Shown: piece after piece, positions 49,435 to 57,604 of the stretch | How positions within the stretch are numbered: position 1 is the stretch's first letter | How the letters are laid out: every line of letters begins with the position of its first letter | From: CBDCUW01 sp963734865 | GTDB taxonomy: Bacteria > Planctomycetota > Planctomycetia > Pirellulales > Pirellulaceae | Assembly (NCBI GenBank): GCA_963734865.1 | Contig: CAVTIV010000007.1 | Coordinates: 434,001 to 498,000 of the forward strand | Direction of reading: 5' to 3' | Length of the DNA: 64,000 nt | The notes under the pieces: model-generated | Databases searched by the model: none | Seen by the model: the letters and a program-made list of their open reading frames with translations, nothing else | What the model was told of the DNA's origin: nothing | Program-made: the position numbers and the translations under genes

Positions 49435-51048
49435 TCACCCGCCGGAGATCGCCGCGGCCAATTGCTCGTAGGTTCGTTTGCTATCTAACTTTGCCCCTCG
49501 ATTGTCCAGCGCGATTTGGTACAGATGTTGACCACAACTCGTCGGATATCGCCCGGTCACGCACGCTTGGCAGAGATGGTCCTGCGGCAGACCCACTGCC
49601 CGCGCGATCGCTTCGACCGGTAAATATCGCAGTGAATCGGCGCCCAGATCGTCGGCCAATCGTTGCTGGGATTCCTCGGTCAACTCACCGCGAACCGAAA
49701 AGTACTTTGGCGCGATCAATTGGTCGATCGTGCTCATGTCGATCCCGTAGAAACAGGGGGCGATGATCGGCGGACAGGCGACTCGGACGTGAATTTCTTT
49801 CGCGCCGCCGACTTCACGGATGCGATCGAGCAGGACATTCATGGTGGTGCTGCGAACGATCGAATCTTCGACCAAGATCACCCGCTTTCCCTCCAATACT
49901 TCGCGCAATGGTGTGTACTTGATCGCCGCTTTCGCTTTTCGGGCTCGCCCCCCTTCGATGAACGTTCGACCTGCATAACGGTTTCGGATCAGTCCCTCGC
50001 GACTGGGGATCGACAATTGATAGGCCATCGAGTCGGCCGCCGCTTTACTGGTGTCCGGAACGGGCACGATGATCGTGTCCTCGGGGTCCAGTGGCACGCG
50101 TCCGTCGGCACGCTCGGCTCGAGCAAGCTCTTCTCCCAAAGCTGTGCGACTGAGATAGACACTGCGATTGTCCAAAGTACTGGCGACGTTGGCAAAATAA
50201 ATCCACTCAAAGAAGCAATGAGCCGGTGTTTTCTCCTCGGCAAAACGATGCATTTGAACCCCCTTCTGAGGATCGACGACGATCGCCTGTCCAGGGGGCA
50301 ACGAATGGATCTGGTCATTTGCGAATCCGAGGTTCAACAACGCCACACTCTCGCTTGCCGCAGCAAACAGCGGACCCTCATGCACGTAGCACATGGGCTT
50401 AATGCCAAGCGGATCACGGGCAACAATCATTTCCCCTTCAGCTGTCAGCAGCGCCAAGCTATAGGCACCGTCGAATCCAGCCGCGGTTTTCCTCAATACC
50501 TCGATCCAATCGATCCTGCCCGGCGTTTGGCTGAGCAGACGGCCAAATTCGTGCAAGATGATTTCGGTATCGGTATCCAGCGTCAAATGGTGATCGCCAT
50601 CGGCAAGCAAGCGCTCCTTGAGGATGCCGTAGTTGGAGAGCTGGCCATTGAAGCAAAAGCTGAACCACTTTCGCTTGTGGATATGTTTCCGCTGAAACGG
50701 TTGGGCATAACTGCGGTCGTCTTGACCGCAGGTGGCGTACCGCACGTGACCGATCGCGGCACGACCGGCCAAGTGACGCATCAGCGATTCGGCTTTGGCG
50801 CGATGATTCAGCCGAAACACCTCGGTGACCGTACCGACATCCTTGCGGGTCTTCAACAGCGACGCACGATCAGGATCGAAGGTGGTCATCCCGGCGGCAA
50901 GCTGCCCACGATTCTGGATATCCAGCAGCATCCGGGGCATCAACCGCGAAATCTGTCGCGGTCCATCCTCGGTACACATTGGGCTCCGCCCGTGGCCGGA
51001 AAGATGATAAATGGCTGTCACACCACATTCGTGATGTATTTCGCTCAT
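49435..51048 (-). CDS. purF: Amidophosphoribosyltransferase
   Basis: 537 residues from ATG 51048, the family-like start (MSEIHHECGV); a longer frame from 51123 adds a basic stretch with no parallel in the family. First committed step of purine synthesis: PRPP and glutamine to phosphoribosylamine. N-terminal Ntn glutaminase with nucleophile Cys8 (to be exposed by processing), NRGQLAAGM, GHVRYATCG and FNGQLSNY. C-terminal phosphoribosyltransferase with the PRPP loop VILVEDSIVRSTT. Cluster-type cysteines near the end (CQACVTGRYPTSCG) resemble the Fe-S-bearing B. subtilis type. Divergent from proB with 245 bases between. Confidence 0.9.
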   Translation of the reverse strand: MSEIHHECGVTAIYHLSGHGRSPMCTEDGPRQISRLMPRMLLDIQNRGQLAAGMTTFDPDRASLLKTRKDVGTVTEVFRLNHRAKAESLMRHLAGRAAIGHVRYATCGQDDRSYAQPFQRKHIHKRKWFSFCFNGQLSNYGILKERLLADGDHHLTLDTDTEIILHEFGRLLSQTPGRIDWIEVLRKTAAGFDGAYSLALLTAEGEMIVARDPLGIKPMCYVHEGPLFAAASESVALLNLGFANDQIHSLPPGQAIVVDPQKGVQMHRFAEEKTPAHCFFEWIYFANVASTLDNRSVYLSRTALGEELARAERADGRVPLDPEDTIIVPVPDTSKAAADSMAYQLSIPSREGLIRNRYAGRTFIEGGRARKAKAAIKYTPLREVLEGKRVILVEDSIVRSTTMNVLLDRIREVGGAKEIHVRVACPPIIAPCFYGIDMSTIDQLIAPKYFSVRGELTEESQQRLADDLGADSLRYLPVEAIARAVGLPQDHLCQACVTGRYPTSCGQHLYQIALDNRGAKLDSKRTYEQLAAAISGG

Positions 51049-51293
51049 ATCGAGTGTTTTCGCATTCGAGGATCTCTGCTGCATCGACCGACGCAGACGC
51101 CGACCAAGTCGCAAGTTCAGCAAACCGCCTGTGAACGAGATGCCTCACCTGTTTGATTGAATGTACGATGGCCTTCCAGGGGCGTCGATTCCCCATGACA
51201 ATCGTTCGCCGATCTCGATGACAATCCAACTCGATTGACAAAGCAATCGTGCCCTCGAAGATCCACAATCCATATTATACATCGTAGATCCCC

Positions 51294-52460
51294 ATGAACT
51301 CCTCGGGCAAAATCGCCAACCATCGTCGCGTCGTGATCGAGAATGCCCAATCCGTGGTAGTCAAAGTGGGTACGCGGGTGCTGACCACACCCTCAGGCAA
51401 ACTGGATCGGAATCGAATCGATCTGTTGGCCTCGCAACTTTGCCGGATCGCCGATACTGGTCGCCAAACGATCATGGTCAGCAGCGGGGCGGTCGGAGCC
51501 GGACTGGGCAAACTGGGGCTCAGCGAACGCCCCACCGGGTTGTCGCAATTGCAAGCCATTGCCGCGATCGGCCAAACCGATTTGATCCAAGCCTACGAAT
51601 CTTCGATCGCCAAACATGGTCGACACGCAGCCCAGGTGCTTCTGACCGCCGCCGACCTTCGTCGCCGCAGCGGCTATTTGAATGTCCGCAACGCGCTGAC
51701 GCAAATTCACGCCTTCCGGTCGATCGCGGTTGTCAACGAAAACGATTCGGTTGCGGTCTCTGAATTGATGACCACGTTCGGTGATAACGACCGGCTCGCG
51801 GCACAAGTCGCGGGGCTGCTCAGCGACGCGCTGCTGATCATCCTGTCGGATGTGGACGGCCTGTATAACGGTCCGCCGAACCATCCCGACAGCAAACGAA
51901 TCGAGTTGGTCGAAGCGATCGACGATGCCGTGATCTCTTTGGCCGAGGACCATCGCGGATCACTCAGCAAAGGCGGGATGGCGTCCAAACTGGAAGCGGC
52001 TCGAATCGCAACTTCTCATGGCCATCCGACCATCATCGCCCCCGGTCATGACGATCAAGTGCTCGACAAGATATTCTCCGAACAACCGATCGGGACACTC
52101 TTCCTGGCACCCGACAAATCGATTCGCGGCCGCCGTCGCTGGATTGGCTCGGCCGCGCGCGTCGAAGGCAGCCTGACCCTCGACAAGGGCGCCGCCAAAG
52201 CGGTCTGCGAAAACGGTAGCAGTCTCCTGGCGATTGGAATCACGCACGTGAACGGTTCGTTTCAACGGGGCAGCGTCGTCTCGCTGTTCACACCCGATGG
52301 CCAAGAGATCGCCAGGGGCTTGTGCAACTATCCGTCAACCGAGGTTGCAAAAATCATAGGCCAGCCGAGCGACAAGATCACAGACATCCTCGGTCATCGG
52401 CCCTACGAAAGCGTCGTCCATCGTGACAATCTGGCGCTCGTTTCATCTTCCGACGGATAG
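51294..52460 (+). CDS. proB: Glutamate 5-kinase
   Basis: 388 residues, near the usual length for kinase plus PUA domain. Phosphorylates glutamate for proline synthesis. Amino-acid kinase fold: VVVKVGTRVLT near the start, MVSSGAVGAGLGKLG, YLNVRNALTQI, VVNENDSVAV, FGDNDRLAAQVAGLL, and IILSDVDGLYNGPP; then GGMASKLEAARIATSHG. The C-terminal PUA-like domain runs from about 290 (SLTLDKGAAKAVCENGSSLLAIGI, GSVVSLFTPDGQEIARGLCNYPS). proA is not in this window. It converges on the membrane-protein gene at 52479 with 18 bases between stops. Confidence 0.93.
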   Translation: MNSSGKIANHRRVVIENAQSVVVKVGTRVLTTPSGKLDRNRIDLLASQLCRIADTGRQTIMVSSGAVGAGLGKLGLSERPTGLSQLQAIAAIGQTDLIQAYESSIAKHGRHAAQVLLTAADLRRRSGYLNVRNALTQIHAFRSIAVVNENDSVAVSELMTTFGDNDRLAAQVAGLLSDALLIILSDVDGLYNGPPNHPDSKRIELVEAIDDAVISLAEDHRGSLSKGGMASKLEAARIATSHGHPTIIAPGHDDQVLDKIFSEQPIGTLFLAPDKSIRGRRRWIGSAARVEGSLTLDKGAAKAVCENGSSLLAIGITHVNGSFQRGSVVSLFTPDGQEIARGLCNYPSTEVAKIIGQPSDKITDILGHRPYESVVHRDNLALVSSSDG

Positions 52461-52478
52461 TCCAGCGGAAAAGCGAGG

Positions 52479-53678
52479 TCATACCTTGGGGCCGACGTAG
52501 TACTCCCTGTTCAACGTCGACGGTTTGTTTGACGCCGATCGCTCAACCGATCGGCTGGTCAACCAGCTTGCCACTTTGGCTCGATCGGCGTCATCAAACC
52601 ATCGTGCCGGGATCATGAACGTCACTCGACGACTTGGATCTCGAACCGCGATGCCACGCTCGGTCCATGTGAAATGCCAAAGCGCGTCGCCGTAGTACCC
52701 AATGGCGACCTTTTCGTTCGAGATCGCGATCATCCCAGGCGTCCACGCCACTTGGAACTTGCCGATCGTCGCCACCGTGCGAGTCCACTTCCAAACACCG
52801 GCGCAAAGCAAGGCGGCCGATACCGCACAGACAACGATGATCACACCAAGCGCGTTCGTATCGGCATCGCTGGGAATGTAATGACGGGGAGGATGGAGAA
52901 CCCACGGCGGTAGATTCCAAAACTGGTAACCCCCCCAACACAATCCACTCAGGCCAATCGCGGTCAGCGAAACTCCAGCGATTTGCCAGATCCACCAACA
53001 ACCTTGGCCGCGTAGATCCGTGCCCCGCAAGAGACCACCGACGATCACCCGATCGCCATCCGCCTGGCTATCCGAAAATTCGAGCAATCGATTCAACAAC
53101 TCCTCGGGATGGCCGTGTTCACTCGCCGAAGAATAGGAATGAGTGGTCCATGTCTTGCGGATGTCGGATTCGATCACCGGCAGCAGCTCGGTAATCAGTG
53201 GTGGCCGAAATGCCGCGCCCCTTGGTGTCCAACTGGACTGAGTACAATCTTGAGTTCGCGCCGCAAAACACATCGCGGGGCCGGCAATCCGGATGTATCC
53301 CGCGTCGACTTGCCCCCGAATCGGACCGCTGAGACCGCGACAGGATTTGGTAAACGTACCTGCATGACGGAAGATCAGATTGGAGATCCAAAGCACACCA
53401 GCAAGGATCCAGATCGGCGTCAATAGGCATAACATCCCGGCCGAGTCATACAGATTCATGGCTGCCACGACGATCAATAGGATCCAGGTCGCCGTCAGCA
53501 GCAGGAAACCGACGTCGGCTGGCCCATGCCAATCGCTTCGTCGCCGGTACCGAATTCCCTCAATCGACCAATCCGACTCGAACTCAATGCCGAGAACGGA
53601 CTCACTTTCGCGCATCCGCGGGGCGGCGGCGTCGGTTGCGATCGACGGTGGTGCCTGATATGGATTTCGGTTGTCCAT
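52479..53678 (-). CDS. Planctomycete membrane protein of unknown function ('NPYQAP' start)
   Basis: 399 residues from ATG 53678, which gives the frequent planctomycete opening MDNRNPYQAPPS; upstream frame extension would run toward nth. Four likely membrane helices: VGFLLLTATWILLIVVAAMNL, MLCLLTPIWILAGVLWISNLI, WQIAGVSLTAIGLSGLCWGG and ALGVIIVVCAVSAALLCAGVW. A soluble domain of about 130 residues lies between helix pairs 2 and 3 and a C-terminal domain of about 110 residues (VATIGKFQVAWTPGMIAISNE ... PARWFDDADRAKVASWL) after helix 4; the last part resembles YcxB-like C-terminal domains with W-F-x-D. 16 bases before the nth stop, same strand. Confidence 0.7.
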   Translation of the reverse strand: MDNRNPYQAPPSIATDAAAPRMRESESVLGIEFESDWSIEGIRYRRRSDWHGPADVGFLLLTATWILLIVVAAMNLYDSAGMLCLLTPIWILAGVLWISNLIFRHAGTFTKSCRGLSGPIRGQVDAGYIRIAGPAMCFAARTQDCTQSSWTPRGAAFRPPLITELLPVIESDIRKTWTTHSYSSASEHGHPEELLNRLLEFSDSQADGDRVIVGGLLRGTDLRGQGCWWIWQIAGVSLTAIGLSGLCWGGYQFWNLPPWVLHPPRHYIPSDADTNALGVIIVVCAVSAALLCAGVWKWTRTVATIGKFQVAWTPGMIAISNEKVAIGYYGDALWHFTWTERGIAVRDPSRRVTFMIPARWFDDADRAKVASWLTSRSVERSASNKPSTLNREYYVGPKV

Positions 53679-53694
53679 CACAACCACGCTATCC

Positions 53695-54348
53695 TCACGG
53701 CTTGTTCCAGACCACCGGCTTTTTTCGGCCCGGGAACAGATCGCGACACAGATCGCACTTGGTGCCATCGCAACCTCGCGCGGTGCAAAACTCGCGGCCG
53801 TAGAAGATGATCTGCAAATGCAGCTTGTTCCAGGCGGACTCTGGAAACAGCTTTTTCAGATCCTTTTCGGTCTGCACGACACTCGCGCCGTTGGACAAGC
53901 CCCACCGCTGAGCCAGCCGATGGATGTGGGTGTCAACGGGAAACGCCGGCACACCAAATGCCTGGGCCATCACGACGCTCGCCGTCTTGTGCCCGACACC
54001 GGGCAACTGCTCAAGTTCCTCGAATGTTCTTGGGACGGCGCCCCGATAGTTGTCGGCGATGATTGCCGACAGCTTGGCGAGATTCTTCGCCTTCTGCTTC
54101 GACAGACCAAGCGGGCGGATGATCTCCAAAATCCTTGACTCTCCGATTCTTTTCATCGCGCCGGGAGTGCCTGCAATGCGAAACAACTCGGGTGTGACTT
54201 CGTTGACTTTCTTGTCGGTGCATTGGGCGCTCAACAAAACCGCGACCAATAACGTGAACTCGTCACGATGATCCAGCGGGATGGGCGGATCGGGGTACAA
54301 TTGGTCCAATCGCTTCCGCACCAAGTCGGCACGCTGCTGTTTGTTCAC
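53695..54348 (-). CDS. nth: Endonuclease III
   Basis: 217 residues from GTG 54348 (GAGGG about 10 bases upstream), matching the 211-residue E. coli protein; the open frame reaches back to 54516 but overlaps the repeat region of the neighbour. DNA glycosylase/AP lyase for oxidised pyrimidines. Helix-hairpin-helix LEQLPGVGHKTASVVM with catalytic Lys, then the Asp in FPVDTHIHRLAQR. The iron-sulfur end is unusual: cysteines in FCTARGCDGTKCDLC are spaced C-x4-C-x4-C-x2-C, not the canonical C-x6-C-x2-C-x5-C. Cluster binding is therefore uncertain. Confidence 0.88.
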   Translation of the reverse strand: MNKQQRADLVRKRLDQLYPDPPIPLDHRDEFTLLVAVLLSAQCTDKKVNEVTPELFRIAGTPGAMKRIGESRILEIIRPLGLSKQKAKNLAKLSAIIADNYRGAVPRTFEELEQLPGVGHKTASVVMAQAFGVPAFPVDTHIHRLAQRWGLSNGASVVQTEKDLKKLFPESAWNKLHLQIIFYGREFCTARGCDGTKCDLCRDLFPGRKKPVVWNKP

Positions 54349-54470
54349 GCTCGGATGACCCTCGTCGGAGTGCACGAATTCGAACTCAGTCGGCAACCGA
54401 AACCAAACGACGCCCCGGTCCACTGCGTGTGCTCCAGCCATCGATCGCCAAACTGCCTTTTTTGCCGCCC

Positions 54471-54525
54471 CGCTCACATGCCGAAGGCCCCGCTCACATG
54501 CCAAAGGCCCGCCCACATGCTAAAG
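54471..54525. repeat. 20-bp tandem repeat carrying ATG codons at the start of the DUF5722 gene
   Basis: Unit CGCTCACATGCCGAAGGCCC at 54471-54490 is repeated at 54491-54510 with one change and a degenerate partial copy follows (54511-54525). Each copy contains an ATG (54478, 54498, 54517); the first and third are in frame with the downstream gene, the second is not. Confidence 0.8.
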
Positions 54526-56565
54526 CATGAACACCCATTCGCGGCAGCAGCGTTTCTGTGCTTGTGCTGTTTTTCGCCACCGGCGGTCGCCGCGGATTGG
54601 GAACTTCTACCGTCGCGTGCCAACGATGTCGAGTTGACGGTCGATGGATCGGAGTTCGACATCCGCACCACAGGTACCGATCCGTATCTGATCAGTCGTC
54701 GGGTGGGAACTCTCGACCCCAACGACCGCGTTCTTGAGTTCGAGTATTTCTGCCCGCAGGGGGTTGATTTCCTGTCGGCGTACTTCGGACCACCGATCAG
54801 CGAAGCGAGCAGAATCGATTTACCGAGTCTGCCGATCGCCGAGGGCTGGCAAACGTATTCGGTGGACCTGCGGGCGATCATGGACCAGCCTCTGCCACCA
54901 TCGACAACGCTGTTTCGAGTCGACTTCGGGATGGTTGCGGATCTACGGTTGAAAATCCGAGGCATTCGACTGCGACCGCCAACGGCCCAAGAACTTCAAG
55001 AATCGGCTTCGCGTGAGTTCCGTCGAAGTCAAAAACTGGGTCGGGCCACACGGATCACAAACTACCTCGGCGAATCCTTCCCACTGCAACTGCAGGTTCG
55101 AGTCGATGAGCAATTGGTGACCATTTCCTTCCAGCCGCAGCAAGACTGGATTCTACCGCCCTATCAACTGATGGAGTATCTGCCCGAGCACTCGATCGGA
55201 GACACCCATGCGGGAGTCGAGTGTCAGCCGCGCATTGCGATCGACGGTAACAGATTGCTGTTCGCGGTTCCGCGTCATGCCGACGGGCGAGATCGATTGC
55301 AGAGTGCCTGGCGAATCAAGTCGGGCGATCGTTTCCTGTCCGCACGACACTATGCGTCGACGATTGTCCCAAGTTCCGGCGATCATGCCCAGTCGCGCCC
55401 GATACCGAAATCGCAAAAAGGACTCAGCGGATTTAGCCGCCGGGGCCCTCAGCAAGATTTGCTCGACTTGGGGGTCCACGCGGTGACTGTGAATCTTGTG
55501 CTCAACCAATTCGTTTCCGGCTCGCCAGGTCCCGACAAACAGCGGATCGATACGCCGGGACCGGCAGTCTACTTTGATGCCAGCGCGTTTGCCGGATATG
55601 ACTCGCTGCTCGATTTCGCCCGCAAGCACGAAATGGTTGTCACGGCGATCGTATTGATTTCACGCTCTCAACGACCGTCCGCCATCTCGCCCCTGGTCCA
55701 TCCCGAGGCCGATGGCGGCGTGTACGCGATGCCCGACTTGAGCACACCACGCGGCGTGAAGATCTACAGCCACGTCCTTGATGCAATCGCCCGTCGGTAT
55801 CGCGATACCGATCACTCGCCGGGTGGGATCACCAATTGGATCGCGCACAACGAAGTCGACTTCCATCGAGTGTGGACGAACATGGGACCGCAACCCCGCC
55901 CACTGTACAGCGAAACCTATTACCGTTCGATGCGGATGATTCACAACGCGGCACGTGCCCACAATCCGCACGCACGGGTGTTCGCCTCGTTGACACACCA
56001 CTGGGTCGTGCCAGACGACGGAAAATGGCTCAGGCTTGCGCCGCGCGAGGTGATCGAAACGTTGCAACGATACTGCGAATTGGAAGGTGATTTCGGCTGG
56101 GGCATTGCCTACCATCCCTATCCACAAAGTCTATTTGCAGATTGCGCTTGGCAAGACGAACAAATCAGCGACGACTTTGAAACGCCATTGATCACCATCC
56201 AGAATCTGGAAGTCCTCGGTCGCTTCCTGGAACAGCCCGCGATGCGAGACTCGAGCGGTCGCGTGCGGCCCGTGCTGCTAACCGAACAGGGATTTCACAC
56301 AGACTCGTACGGCGACCAAGCACAGCGGCAACAGGCAGGCTCGTTGGTTTATGCAATGAATAAGGTTCGCCAATTGCCGCTGGTCGAGTCGTTTCACTAT
56401 CACCGATGGATCGATCATCCCGACGAAGGAGGTTTGAAGTTGGGTCTGAGAACACTGCCCGACGATCAACACCCCTTTGGTCAGCGCAAACTCGCATGGT
56501 ACGTGTACCAAGCGATCGGCACGGACAGCGAAAAGGAACTTAGCAACGGGCTGCCGAAACCTTAA
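54517..56565 (+). CDS. Secreted DUF5722 family protein (glycoside-hydrolase-like)
   Basis: 682 residues from ATG 54517, which puts a signal peptide directly at the N-terminus (FAAAAFLCLCCFSPPAVAA). ATG 54478 is a possible alternative. The N-terminal third is beta-rich (DWELLPSRANDVELTVDGSE ... FRVDFGMVADLRLKIRGIRL), like a carbohydrate-binding module. The C-terminal part has a TIM-barrel feel: LDLGVHAVTVNLVLNQF, GYDSLLDFARKHEMVVTAIV, ITNWIAHNEVDFHRVWTNMG with an Asn-Glu pair as seen in clan GH-A, HNPHARVFASLTHHW, IAYHPYPQSLF, and VLLTEQGFHT with a second Glu. The NE and TEQG glutamates would be acid/base and nucleophile if it is a GH-A-type enzyme; that is inference. Substrate unknown. Confidence 0.8.
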   Translation: MLKHEHPFAAAAFLCLCCFSPPAVAADWELLPSRANDVELTVDGSEFDIRTTGTDPYLISRRVGTLDPNDRVLEFEYFCPQGVDFLSAYFGPPISEASRIDLPSLPIAEGWQTYSVDLRAIMDQPLPPSTTLFRVDFGMVADLRLKIRGIRLRPPTAQELQESASREFRRSQKLGRATRITNYLGESFPLQLQVRVDEQLVTISFQPQQDWILPPYQLMEYLPEHSIGDTHAGVECQPRIAIDGNRLLFAVPRHADGRDRLQSAWRIKSGDRFLSARHYASTIVPSSGDHAQSRPIPKSQKGLSGFSRRGPQQDLLDLGVHAVTVNLVLNQFVSGSPGPDKQRIDTPGPAVYFDASAFAGYDSLLDFARKHEMVVTAIVLISRSQRPSAISPLVHPEADGGVYAMPDLSTPRGVKIYSHVLDAIARRYRDTDHSPGGITNWIAHNEVDFHRVWTNMGPQPRPLYSETYYRSMRMIHNAARAHNPHARVFASLTHHWVVPDDGKWLRLAPREVIETLQRYCELEGDFGWGIAYHPYPQSLFADCAWQDEQISDDFETPLITIQNLEVLGRFLEQPAMRDSSGRVRPVLLTEQGFHTDSYGDQAQRQQAGSLVYAMNKVRQLPLVESFHYHRWIDHPDEGGLKLGLRTLPDDQHPFGQRKLAWYVYQAIGTDSEKELSNGLPKP

Positions 56566-56647
56566 CGCCGATTTGGCGGAGAACGCTCGAATGTGTTGAC
56601 AATTTTACTGCGGCCCGAGCGGGATCAAGAATTCGGAAACTCGGCTG

Positions 56648-57508
56648 CTAACATCGTTGGAACAGAAACGACTGCTGGCGTCGCAGGCCATCGGGAATGT
56701 CAAACACTCCCTCGCTGGGTCCAAGCACGAGATATCCCCCCGGTCGCAAGGACCGCACCGCATTTGCCAATACCTTCTTTTTGCTGCGTTGATCGAAATA
56801 GATCAAGACGTTCCGCAAAAACAAACAGTCCAAGTCTTGATGCGGCGACGGCCTCATCAGGTTGTGCGTGGAGAATTCAACACGGTTCAGTACGGTTTCA
56901 CGAAGCCGCATCTCGTCCGCTCCGAACGGAGCAAAATAACGCTGCACGCTGGGATCGAGCTTGGCAACATCGCCTTTGGAGAACACCCCCTGCTCAGCCC
57001 GTTCGATCGCCGTGGAAGAAATGTCAGTCGCGAACAGCCGAACGTTCAGACGCGACAAGCGAGCGTGATGTTGGGCAAGAATGATCGCCAACGAAAACGG
57101 CTCTTGACCGGTGCTGCAAGCCGCCGACCAAATGCGTAGATCTTGTACTTCCGGCGATCGGCTGGCCTGCGCCATTCGCTCCGGTAGAAATGAACGGGCA
57201 AACCAATCGAAGTGGGCAGGCGTGCGAAAGAAAGATGTCTCATTCGTGGAAACGACATCCATCAGTGCGTCAAGTTCACGGCCACTGGAATCGGCACGGA
57301 GCCGTTTCAGGTAGTCCGCGAATGAATTGAGCCGAAGCACCTTCAGCCGCCTACGGACACGACTGCTTAACAGCGTGCGACTGGTGTCCGTGATCGCAAT
57401 TCCGGCGGTTTCGTAAACGATCCGCTGAACGCGACGGAACTCGCTGTCGTTCAATTGGGGTAGCGGGGTCATCTCACGCACGGGGGGTCTCGTTTCGGTC
57501 ACTGCCAT
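56648..57508 (-). CDS. cheR: CheR-type chemotaxis methyltransferase
   Basis: 286 residues, usual size for CheR (about 285). Methylates glutamates of chemoreceptors with SAM. N-terminal helical domain (FRRVQRIVYETAGIAITDTSR ... SSRVRRRLKVL), then RIWSAACSTGQEPFSLA (SAM loop), LFATDISSTAIERAEQGVF, CLFLRNVLIYFD and LRPGGYLVLGPSEG. ACSTGQEP takes the place of the common ASSTGEEP. No cheB, cheA or receptor gene lies nearby, so its partner system is elsewhere. Divergent from the U32 gene. Confidence 0.9.
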   Translation of the reverse strand: MAVTETRPPVREMTPLPQLNDSEFRRVQRIVYETAGIAITDTSRTLLSSRVRRRLKVLRLNSFADYLKRLRADSSGRELDALMDVVSTNETSFFRTPAHFDWFARSFLPERMAQASRSPEVQDLRIWSAACSTGQEPFSLAIILAQHHARLSRLNVRLFATDISSTAIERAEQGVFSKGDVAKLDPSVQRYFAPFGADEMRLRETVLNRVEFSTHNLMRPSPHQDLDCLFLRNVLIYFDQRSKKKVLANAVRSLRPGGYLVLGPSEGVFDIPDGLRRQQSFLFQRC

Positions 57509-57604
57509 CTTAACTTCCGCATCGACCCGATACGGCCTGATCTTGGTTGCATTTCCCGATTCGTCGATGGCCTATTCGCCGATCGAGCGTCATACTTGGC
57601 GGGT

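Noticed and set aside
49663..51156. Plus-strand open frame of 497 codons opposite purF
   Set aside because: purF on the other strand is certain and shows all family motifs; the opposite frame is a by-product of codon usage.
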